Origin: a virus
Length of the DNA stretch: 27,413 nucleotides
Reading direction: 5' to 3' (one strand)
Virus record (IMG/VR): IMGVR_UViG_3300042861_000129
Location: 1-27,413 of that record
Positions within the stretch are counted from its first letter, which is position 1. Every line of letters begins with the position of its first letter. Position numbers and translations under genes: made by a program. The notes beneath the pieces were generated by a model. It had not been told where the DNA came from, ran no database searches, and saw only the letters and a list, made by a program, of their open reading frames with translations. Positions 1 through 7,188 of the stretch are shown piece after piece.

Positions 1-874
1 GTGTATCTGCGTTATTCAATCCACTTGGTGAAGTAGTTGAGTTAGCTGAAATAGTTGTGGCATTTACTATCCACGAAGCATTATCAAACTCCTCGCTTCT
101 CAACGCAAGGTTAGTCCTTTGCGGCTCAAGCAATATGTTAGGGCAGCTTCCAAGTGAGTAGTCAAGGCGAGGGATGTTTAGCCGTGTTTCAGTCATTTGG
201 TAGTCAAGGGCAGAAGTGCCTTCGACAAGTTGAGCGCCCCAAATGAATACACCCGAAGTGCCGTTGCCTGTATAAATCGCGGTATTAGAAACGCAAATAC
301 CAATATCGGCACGAACCGAAGTAGCATCAGCCGTTTTTCTTGCCGTACATCTATACCAACCATCGCCAACACTTGTAATAGTTCCCGTATATCCTGCAGT
401 TTGAAGCGCAATTGTACCGCTTGACAAATCAAATACTACTCCATCAGTTGTGGCAATAGGTACAAGATTAAAAGAAAGACCTATTTGAGTTCGTTCGGCA
501 GCTTTAGCATAGCAGGATATAGTATATGTATTACCAACTAAAAAGGTAAAAAGTTGTCCCACTCGGTGTGTGTTTGTAGCTGTTGTATCTTCAACTAATT
601 TATCTGCGGTCAAAGTGCCATTTGGCGCATTTACAACATTTGCAGAAATTGTACACCTTGCTTTTGGCCACGCTGCATTCTCAAACTGCTCACTATACGT
701 CAACAAATTATAAGGCACTAACTCAACCAAGCCCGCAGCGTTGACACGAGTGGCAGTAGTCGCACGAGTGACGGAGAAATCGCCGTTGCCGTTTGTAGGA
801 ATAATCGAATATAACTTCCCTTCCTTCTCTGCGTTGGGTGTTACTAATAAAGATGCGTCATCAAGTAGGCTCAT
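1..874 (-). CDS. Tail spike/fibre-type structural protein with repeated carbohydrate-binding-like domain, C-terminus cut by window edge
   Basis: An open frame starts with ATG at 874 and runs 291 codons to the window edge without a stop, so the C-terminus is missing. It begins MSLLDDASLLVTPNAEKEGK. Around residues 54-68 it has the block NLLTYSEQFENAAW, followed by a beta-rich domain typical of jelly-roll carbohydrate-binding modules on phage fibres. A second copy, NLALRSEEFDNASW, starts near residue 257, so the domain is probably tandemly repeated. The start overlaps the stop of the 83-residue gene as TAATG, which supports it. Its position after the connector genes and its threonine/asparagine-rich beta composition suggest a receptor-binding or head/tail spike protein. 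The exact role is inferred. Confidence 0.7.
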   Translation of the reverse strand, partial: MSLLDDASLLVTPNAEKEGKLYSIIPTNGNGDFSVTRATTATRVNAAGLVELVPYNLLTYSEQFENAAWPKARCTISANVVNAPNGTLTADKLVEDTTATNTHRVGQLFTFLVGNTYTISCYAKAAERTQIGLSFNLVPIATTDGVVFDLSSGTIALQTAGYTGTITSVGDGWYRCTARKTADATSVRADIGICVSNTAIYTGNGTSGVFIWGAQLVEGTSALDYQMTETRLNIPRLDYSLGSCPNILLEPQRTNLALRSEEFDNASWIVNATTISANSTTSPSGLNNADT

Positions 875-1125
875 TAAGCGATATTTTTAAGGTTGTTCAG
901 AGTTGTAGTTAAACACGAAGATGCCTCAAAAGCACCCCCATCATTTGCTACTCTCGTTTGGAAGTTTGAAATTAATGAAGGTACAGGAGAACCTACGATG
1001 TCAGTCAATCCTGCCCAAGATACAAAGTGAGAATACCCCCAAGATATCAAGTTGTTGACTGCGCCTTGCCCCCAACCTATTGCGTTGTTTGCTGCGCCAT
1101 CTCCCCATCCGTTGCTATTTGCCAT
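874..1125 (-). CDS. Small structural protein with GWG repeats
   Basis: This 83-residue protein begins with two near-identical units of the form GWGxGAxNNxI (residues about 6-16 and 17-28), followed by a third shorter ISWG unit. After that comes a serine/threonine-rich segment. The W/G/N periodicity suggests a small beta or collagen-like structural element rather than an enzyme. I have seen such motifs next to tail or spike genes of Bacteroidetes phages, but no function is established. It is coupled to the spike-type gene by a TAATG overlap, and its start lies inside the end of the 31-codon gene. It may be a virion accessory or trimerisation peptide. The coding call is good; the function is unknown. 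Confidence 0.65.
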   Translation of the reverse strand: MANSNGWGDGAANNAIGWGQGAVNNLISWGYSHFVSWAGLTDIVGSPVPSLISNFQTRVANDGGAFEASSCLTTTLNNLKNIA

Positions 1126-1210
1126 TTTCTTGTTTCTTTAAGTATGTGATCAGTTTTTCTACGTTCTCCTTTCGCGGTTTGTAGCTTCCTACCTTTGTTC
1201 TTTTTTTCAT
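1115..1210 (-). CDS. 31-residue basic peptide (tiny gene)
   Basis: The ATG at 1210 overlaps the TGA of the connector gene as ATGA, and the frame runs 31 codons to TAG at 1115-1117, 11 bases into the next gene. The peptide MKKRTKVGSYKPRKENVEKL... is strongly basic, with a predicted short helix at the C-terminal half. It fills what would otherwise be an 81-base gap in an otherwise gapless operon. No homologue is recognised. Its fit to the operon's overlap pattern is the main support; the length makes it uncertain. Confidence 0.5.
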   Translation of the reverse strand: MKKRTKVGSYKPRKENVEKLITYLKKQENGK

Positions 1211-1707
1211 ATATACCAGCTCGTATAGTTGTTCATTCTATCCGGGTACATATCATCGTTTGAGTTATTATTATACTCCGGAAATAAGTTATTGTTAAAA
1301 CACATATAATTGATAAAACGCTCGGTGTAATGCTGGGCAATTGAGCGCTCCTTTTCAGTCAAGAAATCAACTTCGTTTTTATCTACGTTCTGGCTATTCT
1401 CAGACGAATGTTTATAAACTCCTTTGTTAGCGATGGTATAGGCCGCAAAAGGCAAGTATTCGACCATAGCCCAATGGATCAACATCGGCTTAACGTAGGT
1501 ATTTACCAAACTTAGATAGTTGCCTGAGAGCGTTCCTGCGATAATATCCGCTTCAATCTTTTCTAGTAACTTGGTACCTAAGTAATTTTGTATGTGAATA
1601 TCCTGCGCGATTTTGATAAACTGCACGAATTTATCCACGTCCACGTTACCGTTGGTAGCAGTAAACTTCTTGAGATCTGTATCTGTAATTAATAGTGCCT
1701 GCGCCAT
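1207..1707 (-). CDS. Head-tail connector-like protein (DUF6712-type)
   Basis: This 166-residue, mostly helical protein contains an IQNYLGTKLLEKI segment near residue 40 and a long helical stretch around VKPMLIHWAMVEYLPFAAY (about 92-110). This pattern belongs to the DUF6712 group of Bacteroidetes phage proteins, usually encoded immediately after the portal and thought to be gp6-like head-completion/adaptor proteins. Its start codon overlaps the portal stop at base 1707 (TAATG), so it is translated with the portal. The C-terminal 25 residues are asparagine-rich and low complexity. The adaptor role is inferred from size, helicity and position. Confidence 0.7.
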   Translation of the reverse strand: MAQALLITDTDLKKFTATNGNVDVDKFVQFIKIAQDIHIQNYLGTKLLEKIEADIIAGTLSGNYLSLVNTYVKPMLIHWAMVEYLPFAAYTIANKGVYKHSSENSQNVDKNEVDFLTEKERSIAQHYTERFINYMCFNNNLFPEYNNNSNDDMYPDRMNNYTSWYI

Positions 1708-3503
1708 TATTTTGCGTCTTTAGGTAAGTTAGGGTTATTAGGCGAAAAGCCTTTCAACGGAAGGTTATTAGGATAAATAGAAACCTCAAAAGGGTTTGTA
1801 ACTTTGTAGCCTTTAATCTCAGCAGCTCGGGTACCTACTTGTTCAAACTTTCTGTTTTGTCCTTTTACGTTACGCATAAAAGTAACGCGCTCCCATTTGT
1901 GGTGGCATCTAGGGCCGCCCTTGTATTTGAAAATGTCGTATGTATTTGCACCGCCTTCACCAAAGCCCGGATTGACTGCGCGCTGGCTCATTGCATCTAT
2001 ATCTTCTTTGCGAAACAAACGATCTTGTTTGGCCATCATAGCTTTACAGAAAGCGCGATCAGGTGCTGAGTTGCCTGTATACCTGTAGCGAACTTTAAAA
2101 AACTTCAAAGAATCTACGCGGCTAACTTCTTTATCCTGCGATGAGCGAGCGGTTGCGTTGGCTGAACCTGCAGAAACAAATTTATAAACCTTGCTTAAAA
2201 GGCTCTCTGGCTGCATTTCTGCGTCCTTCTGATATAATACCTCATCTAACGCCTCATCTTCGTCTGTAGCCTCGCGAGAATCAACCTCAACCCATTCATC
2301 GGAAAGGTTCGCGGAATCAACTTCCGAAAGGATAGCCTCAAGTTCTGCGTTTTGGCTGCTTAACTCGGTTCCGGTTTCTTCCTGTACCTGTTCTTCAGTC
2401 ATTGCGTTTTCTAGGTCTGTAAACTCTAGAGGTTGTAAAGTTCTAAAGAATAGTTTAACCGTAATTCCGTTAAAATGCAGGATCTGATCAAAAGCAGATA
2501 TCAACTCATCCTGTACCGGACGGATAACCATATTGTCAAACAAGATAGCCGAGTTTTTAAGTTCATCAGCATTGGAGCTAAATCCGGTTGTAGAAGCCAC
2601 TCCAAAAAGCAAAGGAGAGGTAACGTTATGCCCAAGCATAATTTTGCGCATACATTCCTCAGATAAATATTGATAGTGCTCCGGTGCATCGTTTAAAGCA
2701 ATAGGTTCAACAGTAGTTCTTTGCTCAGCGTTGTCATTAAAAGACGTTACAATCTTTTTGCCTCTGGCGCCTGTTAGTTGAGATTTAATTTTAGAATCAA
2801 TAATACTCATCTGCTCCTCAGAAGGCGTACCATTGTTAAAGTTCACGATCATCGTAGGAGAAAAGCCGTTCTGAACGTCATTGATCAGGTACTGCGCTAT
2901 TTCTTCTTCGAGCAGGCAATATGGAAGCGCGCCTTGATAGTCTGGATAAGCGTAGTATTTCATCCCTACATTATAGGGTTTAGAATACAGGATTTCGACT
3001 AATTCGTTTTTACCTCCGTAACCAAATGCAGGGTATCGCTCAGGGTTGAATTTTTTAACGTCTTCCCAATTATCCGAATAATAGTAGCCTTCAATATCGC
3101 CTTCTTTGTTGCATTTCTCAGCGCGCAGAAGGTTTACCGGCATATGATAAGCCTTGACTATTTTGGTTTTATTTGCGTTGTAGTGAACTTGGATTGAGAA
3201 TTGTCCCAATAGCTTGCGGTCCATAACGATTTTACGGATGCAATCGTCGTGAAAGAGTGTTTTGACTTGCGCGTATTCATTCGGTTTTCTATCTGCATTT
3301 AAAACGCTTAAACCTCGTCCGTAGATCAGTCGAGAAACGTTATTAATAATTGCCGCGTTGGTTGTGCTATTATTGTAGCGGTCTATAAGGAATTGGAAGA
3401 AGTTATTTTCTCCGCCAAATTCTACCCAGTTATCGCGCTTACTTTCCGTGATTATAGGTGGTTCGTATTGACTTAAATTTACAAATTGTATGTTGCTGCT
3501 CAT
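1707..3503 (-). CDS. Phage portal protein with minor-head-like C-terminal domain
   Basis: The 598-residue product has a portal-type body: an N-terminal region reading WVEFGGENNFFQFLIDRYN, then NNVSRLIYGRGL, a central helical region and an acidic linker (about 375-440). The portal forms the dodecameric DNA channel at the capsid vertex, where terminase docks. Residues from about 468 look different: FKVRYRYTGN, a cysteine, KEDI, and then GPRCHHKWERV (about 530-540). This is the pattern of the Mu F/SPP1 gp7-like minor head domain (C-R/H-H-x-W). The protein is therefore probably a portal with a fused minor-head segment, longer than an ordinary portal of about 450 residues. The start overlaps the preceding gene by four bases (ATGA). 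Confidence 0.85.
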   Translation of the reverse strand: MSSNIQFVNLSQYEPPIITESKRDNWVEFGGENNFFQFLIDRYNNSTTNAAIINNVSRLIYGRGLSVLNADRKPNEYAQVKTLFHDDCIRKIVMDRKLLGQFSIQVHYNANKTKIVKAYHMPVNLLRAEKCNKEGDIEGYYYSDNWEDVKKFNPERYPAFGYGGKNELVEILYSKPYNVGMKYYAYPDYQGALPYCLLEEEIAQYLINDVQNGFSPTMIVNFNNGTPSEEQMSIIDSKIKSQLTGARGKKIVTSFNDNAEQRTTVEPIALNDAPEHYQYLSEECMRKIMLGHNVTSPLLFGVASTTGFSSNADELKNSAILFDNMVIRPVQDELISAFDQILHFNGITVKLFFRTLQPLEFTDLENAMTEEQVQEETGTELSSQNAELEAILSEVDSANLSDEWVEVDSREATDEDEALDEVLYQKDAEMQPESLLSKVYKFVSAGSANATARSSQDKEVSRVDSLKFFKVRYRYTGNSAPDRAFCKAMMAKQDRLFRKEDIDAMSQRAVNPGFGEGGANTYDIFKYKGGPRCHHKWERVTFMRNVKGQNRKFEQVGTRAAEIKGYKVTNPFEVSIYPNNLPLKGFSPNNPNLPKDAK

Positions 3504-3829
3504 ATTACGATAAATTCGTTGTTAGACGTATGAGATACGTACTCTCCTGCGTTGATGGTGTAGTTAGTTACGGCCTGATTAGTGCAATATATCTTGTCTC
3601 TGTATATAATTTCGCTTCCCTGTTTTAAAGTTAGCAGATAGCTGCGAGATTCCTTCAAAGCAAACGCCGCGGTGATAGTATTAGTATATCCGGAAATTGC
3701 CGAGCTAACAATAGCAACGGTTATAGTTTCGTTTTCGATTTCGTCTGTAATCAGCATAGTATTGTACTGCGATTTTCTCGGTACAAAATTAAACGTTTGG
3801 TTACTTGTTGACGTGCTTAGTACAATCAT
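3500..3829 (-). CDS. Small beta-rich structural protein, function unknown
   Basis: This 109-residue protein is rich in T, S, I and V in alternating patterns (TITVAIVSSAI, YLLTLKQGSEIIYRDKIY), which suggests an all-beta fold. There are no catalytic-looking residues, signal peptide or membrane segment. It is the first gene after the terminator at 3867-3895 and ends in an ATGA overlap with the portal start, so it may couple portal translation. It could be a tail or head accessory protein. Proteins of this type occur at this place in Bacteroidetes phages, but I cannot name the family. Confidence 0.7.
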   Translation of the reverse strand: MIVLSTSTSNQTFNFVPRKSQYNTMLITDEIENETITVAIVSSAISGYTNTITAAFALKESRSYLLTLKQGSEIIYRDKIYCTNQAVTNYTINAGEYVSHTSNNEFIVI

Positions 3830-3866
3830 ACTTCAATAACTTAAAACGCCGGATTTTGTTGCAAAT

Positions 3867-3895
3867 AAAAAAGCCACCCCGTTAGAGATGGCTTT
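3867..3895 (-). terminator. Rho-independent terminator after the probable tail-tube gene
   Basis: Read on the minus strand, AAAGCCATC (3895-3887) pairs over nine positions, with one G-T pair, with GGTGGCTTT (3878-3870). The loop is eight bases, followed by a run of T residues. It lies 33 bases past the stop of the 180-residue gene, in the direction of transcription. Confidence 0.85.
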
Positions 3896-3927
3896 GGCTT
3901 ACAACGCTAATTGTAAGGTTGTGCTAA

Positions 3928-4470
3928 TTAGTTGTCATCAATCGTAGCGTTACCGAAAGCAGTTGCTAAGGCAGTTTCAGAAGATACGTCAATGAAATTG
4001 GCGAGCAGTTTCTCTTGACCAACCATTGTGAAGGTGTAACCGTTTAGGTCTCCCATCGCAGTACCATTTGATACGTTTGAAGTTGTTACTTCCATTCCGT
4101 GTTGAAGGCCAGCAAAAAAGTAAGAACCATTGCGTGAACGGATAACAACGTGCGGACGTCCGTAAGCTAATAACTTAGCCGTTTTATGCGTTGCAATATC
4201 TTGGTTTTTCAAAGTGAAAGTCAAAGTTTGCTCAGCAAATGTAGTTCCGTTTTCGCGGCTTGATGTCAAAACCTGATCAAAAGAGTTTGTACCTTTCAAT
4301 TCAAATTTGTAAAGGGTAGTAACGCCTGCAACTGCATCAATAACATCTGTATTTGTTGCATCGTAAGTAATTCCTGTGTAGTCTCCGTAGTTCACGAAGT
4401 AAATGGCATCAATACCACCTACTGCCGTTTTACATACTTCAAGTCTACCGTTAGCTAAATCGCAGCTCAT
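3928..4470 (-). CDS. Probable major tail (tube) protein
   Basis: This 180-residue protein begins MSCDLANGRLEVCKTAVGGI and carries an IYFVNYGDYTG segment and a C-terminal YTFTMVGQEK motif, followed by an alanine/threonine-rich tail. It is predicted to be mainly beta. This pattern matches tail-tube-type proteins of Bacteroidetes phages, though I rely on recall of the family. It is the only gene between two strong terminators (4495-4524 upstream, 3867-3895 downstream), which fits an abundantly made virion protein with its own transcript dosage. A capsid accessory role is the main alternative. Confidence 0.6.
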   Translation of the reverse strand: MSCDLANGRLEVCKTAVGGIDAIYFVNYGDYTGITYDATNTDVIDAVAGVTTLYKFELKGTNSFDQVLTSSRENGTTFAEQTLTFTLKNQDIATHKTAKLLAYGRPHVVIRSRNGSYFFAGLQHGMEVTTSNVSNGTAMGDLNGYTFTMVGQEKLLANFIDVSSETALATAFGNATIDDN

Positions 4471-4494
4471 ATCGTATATTTTTTTGGGTTAAAC

Positions 4495-4524
4495 AAAAAA
4501 GGGAAGGCATTTGACCTCCCCTTT
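4495..4524 (-). terminator. Rho-independent terminator after the major capsid gene
   Basis: On the minus strand, AAAGGGGAGG (4524-4515) pairs over ten positions, with one G-T pair, with CCTTCCCTTT (4507-4498). The loop is seven bases, followed by six T residues. It begins 17 bases after the capsid stop codon. The long GC-rich stem and T tract make this a convincing intrinsic terminator. Confidence 0.9.
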
Positions 4525-4541
4525 CTATAAGTTAGTTAAAA

Positions 4542-5492
4542 TTAGTTAGCAGAGTTTGTGATACCGTAAGTAACCATATCCTCAGCAAAACCATACTTAG
4601 CATCTGCGGTGAAACGCATTACGAATCTAGCGTTCTGAGATCCGTCAACTGGACTCATATCAATAACCTGTACTTCGTTCATATCGTTTAATAGACCGGT
4701 AGCAAAGTGAAGGTTGCTAGATGGAGTAGCAATAGCTGTGTTAGCAGCCATACCGTTAGCCATAAATACAGGAATACCATCAAAGAATACATCGCCTAAA
4801 ACTTGGTTTGTACCTTTGTTATCGTAACCGTTAGCGCCAACTCCAGAAGCAGCAAAACCACCCAATGCGCGTACATACGCCTTGTAGATGTTTTGAGCTA
4901 CGTAAAGTTTAAGATCAGGATGTCCGTAAAGGCGAGCAGGAATTGCGTCTACCAATTTACCGAGCTCTACAACCACATCGCTCGCATCTACAGTTGTACC
5001 GGCTACTTCTTGCGCTGCAGGCAAAGCTGCATCCAAAGCAATTTGTGTAGAGATACCTGCAAATTGACCGTTAGTTGCATTAACGCCTGTCCAGATGTTT
5101 GCTTCCATTGCAGAAGCAACTTGAGCAGATAATTGGCCGATAACGAAATCAACAAATGATTTTGGCATTACGTCAAAAGCAGAGAAGCCCATCTCAGCAG
5201 CTTGCCAAGTCGAACGGAATGTTTTTTTACAGAACTCAAGGTTTACTTGAAATTCCTCCGGTTGCAAAATGCGCTCAGTAAGGGTTACTGTAGTGCTGGC
5301 ATCGAAGTCGCAAGTTGCGTTCTTGATGATGTCAGTATTAGCATATTTCTGAATTACCTCTTTGAATTTCACGTTAGGGTGGATAGTAAATCCGCCTTTT
5401 TCGAGGGTTGGCGCAGACAATAAAGCTGCAGCAATATACTTACCGGCAAACTCGCCTGCGTAAGTAGTTGTAATTGAAGTTGTTGTACTCAT
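4542..5492 (-). CDS. Major capsid protein
   Basis: This 316-residue protein has an HK97-type capsid organisation. A threonine-rich N-terminus is followed by an extended arm (about 30-60) and a conserved FRSTWQAAEMGFSAFD segment (about 93-108). A helical stretch, VIGQLSAQVASAMEANIWTG, comes next, and the P-domain has a long helix. The C-terminal part reads FFDGIPVFMANGM and ends in strands (ARFVMRFTADAKYGF). It assembles the icosahedral shell. Support comes from its place after scaffold and decoration genes and immediately before a strong terminator. Codons are regular and G/C-richer than in the early genes. No maturation cleavage site can be seen with certainty. Confidence 0.85.
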   Translation of the reverse strand: MSTTTSITTTYAGEFAGKYIAAALLSAPTLEKGGFTIHPNVKFKEVIQKYANTDIIKNATCDFDASTTVTLTERILQPEEFQVNLEFCKKTFRSTWQAAEMGFSAFDVMPKSFVDFVIGQLSAQVASAMEANIWTGVNATNGQFAGISTQIALDAALPAAQEVAGTTVDASDVVVELGKLVDAIPARLYGHPDLKLYVAQNIYKAYVRALGGFAASGVGANGYDNKGTNQVLGDVFFDGIPVFMANGMAANTAIATPSSNLHFATGLLNDMNEVQVIDMSPVDGSQNARFVMRFTADAKYGFAEDMVTYGITNSAN

Positions 5493-5515
5493 TTTATTTA
5501 ATTATTTAAGTTCGT

Positions 5516-5938
5516 TTATACTACGGTTAAAGTAATTGCTCCTGCAGCAGTTCCCATACCTGAAACATACCAGTTTGTACCGTCACATTTTAATTCTACG
5601 AAATCGCCAACTGTATCAGCAGAAGCAGAGAAAGTGATCGTGTTTTCATCAGCTCCCGGTACAAGCGTGCTATTTACAATAACGCCGCCTTGAATTTTGT
5701 TAGAAGCAGCTTTGATAGTCCAAGCAGTAGTTGCGAACAATGCGCCTACAACAAAACTATATTTTTGACCAGCAGCATCAGCAACGGCAGGAAGCGTAAT
5801 TTGAGCGCCTGCTGCAGCATTAAGAATAAATGTTTTGCCGCTATCTTCAGCAGTTAAGGTTGCTGCACCTGTCAATGTTTCGATTACATCTAATTGACGT
5901 AGAACGTCGTTAGATACAAAGTTTGTAGTTGTACTCAT
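5516..5938 (-). CDS. Probable head decoration protein
   Basis: This 140-residue, alanine/threonine/valine-rich beta protein contains the segment TLTAEDSGKTFILN followed by ITLPAVADAAGQKYSFVV (about 26-65). That is the pattern of small beta-sandwich domains often seen in phage capsid decoration and tail accessory proteins. It lies directly upstream of the major capsid gene and shares with it the N-terminal pentapeptide MSTTT and a similar A/T-rich leader. It probably binds the capsid lattice from outside. The assignment rests on position and fold-like pattern. Confidence 0.6.
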   Translation of the reverse strand: MSTTTNFVSNDVLRQLDVIETLTGAATLTAEDSGKTFILNAAAGAQITLPAVADAAGQKYSFVVGALFATTAWTIKAASNKIQGGVIVNSTLVPGADENTITFSASADTVGDFVELKCDGTNWYVSGMGTAAGAITLTVV

Positions 5939-5945
5939 TTTTTAG

Positions 5946-6563
5946 TTATTTATTTAATTTTTCAAAAATTGAATCAATAGTTGTGCGCGTTTTTCTTGGT
6001 GCTAATTTGAACAATTCAACCGGCTGCGCATTCTCCGGATTGTGTTGTATAGGTTTAGGCTCTACTTCTTCAGCTGCCAATTCAACCGGTGCCGCTTCTT
6101 CTGCAACTACTTCGGGTGTTTGCGCTGTGAATTTTGCCAATTCTGCTTTCAATGCATCGTTTTCAGCTTGCAATTTTTCCATTGAACTAAAGAACGTTTC
6201 TTTGATGATGCTTTCGATAGTTTTTTTAGGAGCTGCATCCGCTGCCATTTCTTCTTCGATTTTACCGCCGCCTTCTACTTCAACTTCCACTTCTGGAGCT
6301 TCTTCTTCTTCGATTTCTTTTTCTTTGATTTCAGCAATCATACCTTCTTCAGCTACGATCAAAATCATTCCGTTTTCTAAATCGTATTCTCCTACAGGAA
6401 CCGCAATACGCTGATCATCTTCTGCAACAATAAATACTTCGTTACCTGCTTCAAACGCATCTGCTTCTAAAATAGAAACGCCATCCGTTAGTTTCATTTG
6501 TTCGAGCTTTACTTCCATTCCGAGAAGCGCGCGAACTTTGTTTAAAATTTTGTTTTCGTTCAT
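5946..6563 (-). CDS. Probable capsid scaffolding protein
   Basis: This 205-residue protein is very acidic. A small N-terminal domain (about 1-78) is followed by a glutamate-rich low-complexity stretch (about 82-106), a coiled coil (about 120-145, SSMEKLQAENDALKAELAKF), an alanine/glutamate/proline linker and a basic C-terminal helix (RKTRTTIDSIFEKLNK). A coiled coil plus a basic C-terminal helix just before the capsid gene is the classic layout of phage scaffolds, whose C-terminus binds the capsid protein inside the procapsid. No protease motif is visible here; the neighbouring XkdF-like gene is the protease candidate. Confidence 0.65.
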   Translation of the reverse strand: MNENKILNKVRALLGMEVKLEQMKLTDGVSILEADAFEAGNEVFIVAEDDQRIAVPVGEYDLENGMILIVAEEGMIAEIKEKEIEEEEAPEVEVEVEGGGKIEEEMAADAAPKKTIESIIKETFFSSMEKLQAENDALKAELAKFTAQTPEVVAEEAAPVELAAEEVEPKPIQHNPENAQPVELFKLAPRKTRTTIDSIFEKLNK

Positions 6564-6576
6564 TTTTTTTTATTTA

Positions 6577-6948
6577 TTAAAATTTAGCAGCATTAATAGC
6601 CGCTGATAAACTTTTTAAATTCCCTAGTTCTCTGACTGCAGAGTCTTTAGATCTCCTTGCTTCAGTAGGAAGCCCTATGCCTAAGTCTTTCGCTTGTTTT
6701 TCTAAAATGTCCACTTCAGCAACTACTTTTTCAAATGCTGAAATCGTGTCGGATATTGCGTTTGAAGCATTAATTAACGCATCTTTTGCTTTTTTTACGT
6801 TAACTTGAGATTTGTCTCTCAATTTAAATGCGTTAACATCAAGTTTGTCTATTGATTGAACTGTAGCTAATTCAATGTTGTGTATTGATAACTCAGTTGC
6901 TTCATTTTTAATACCGGCAATCTTTGCCATTATGCTATTTCCGTTCAT
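6577..6948 (-). CDS. Helical head-region protein, function unknown
   Basis: This 123-residue protein is nearly all helix with heptad-like spacing (about 40-95, e.g. AKDALINASNAISDTISAFEKVV), followed by a short basic stretch and an alanine-rich end. ATG codons at residues 1 and 7 are both possible; the first sits after an AAAAA leader like those of its neighbours. It stands between the SEC-C peptide and the scaffold gene, in the place where scaffold or internal virion proteins are often found. It has no enzyme-like motif. It could be a second scaffold component or an internal head protein. Confidence 0.65.
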   Translation of the reverse strand: MNGNSIMAKIAGIKNEATELSIHNIELATVQSIDKLDVNAFKLRDKSQVNVKKAKDALINASNAISDTISAFEKVVAEVDILEKQAKDLGIGLPTEARRSKDSAVRELGNLKSLSAAINAAKF

Positions 6949-7002
6949 TTTTTAGCTTTTATATTTCCTTAACTTAATTAATATAATTCTGTTGCACTTT
7001 TA

Positions 7003-7188
7003 TTAGCTAACGCTAGTAATTGTTCTTGTCCCGTTGTTATCTGTAACTGTATATGTTCCTTGTTTCGATACAGAGCCTACGCCTTGATTTTGCAGGTCTC
7101 CGTTACAACATTCTTTTAAATACTTACCGTTACCGCACAGGCAACCGCGCTTACCGCCTCTTGGGCTTGATTTGCTTGGTGTTTTCAT
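7003..7188 (-). CDS. SEC-C motif zinc-binding peptide
   Basis: This 61-residue peptide has a basic N-terminus (MKTPSKSSPRGGKRG), then CLCGNGKYLKECC (about 16-28), which fits the SEC-C zinc motif CxCGxGxxxxxCC known from SecA and many small proteins. A threonine/asparagine-rich tail follows. The ATG overlaps the stop of the protease-like gene as ATGA. Zinc binding is inferred from the motif. Why a SEC-C peptide should sit in a head operon is unclear; it could bind nucleic acid or protein, or assist assembly. Confidence 0.75.
   Translation of the reverse strand: MKTPSKSSPRGGKRGCLCGNGKYLKECCNGDLQNQGVGSVSKQGTYTVTDNNGTRTITSVS

Noticed and set aside
3855-3866. TTTATTTG-like sequence as a promoter for the portal transcript
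   Set aside because: It differs from TAnnTTTG at a key position and its upstream element would have to fall inside the terminator hairpin.
5929-6414. Long plus-strand open frame opposite the scaffold gene
   Set aside because: It is a serine/alanine-rich antisense shadow of the glutamate-rich scaffold, with composition set by GAA/GCA codons read backwards. No promoter or neighbour on the plus strand supports it.
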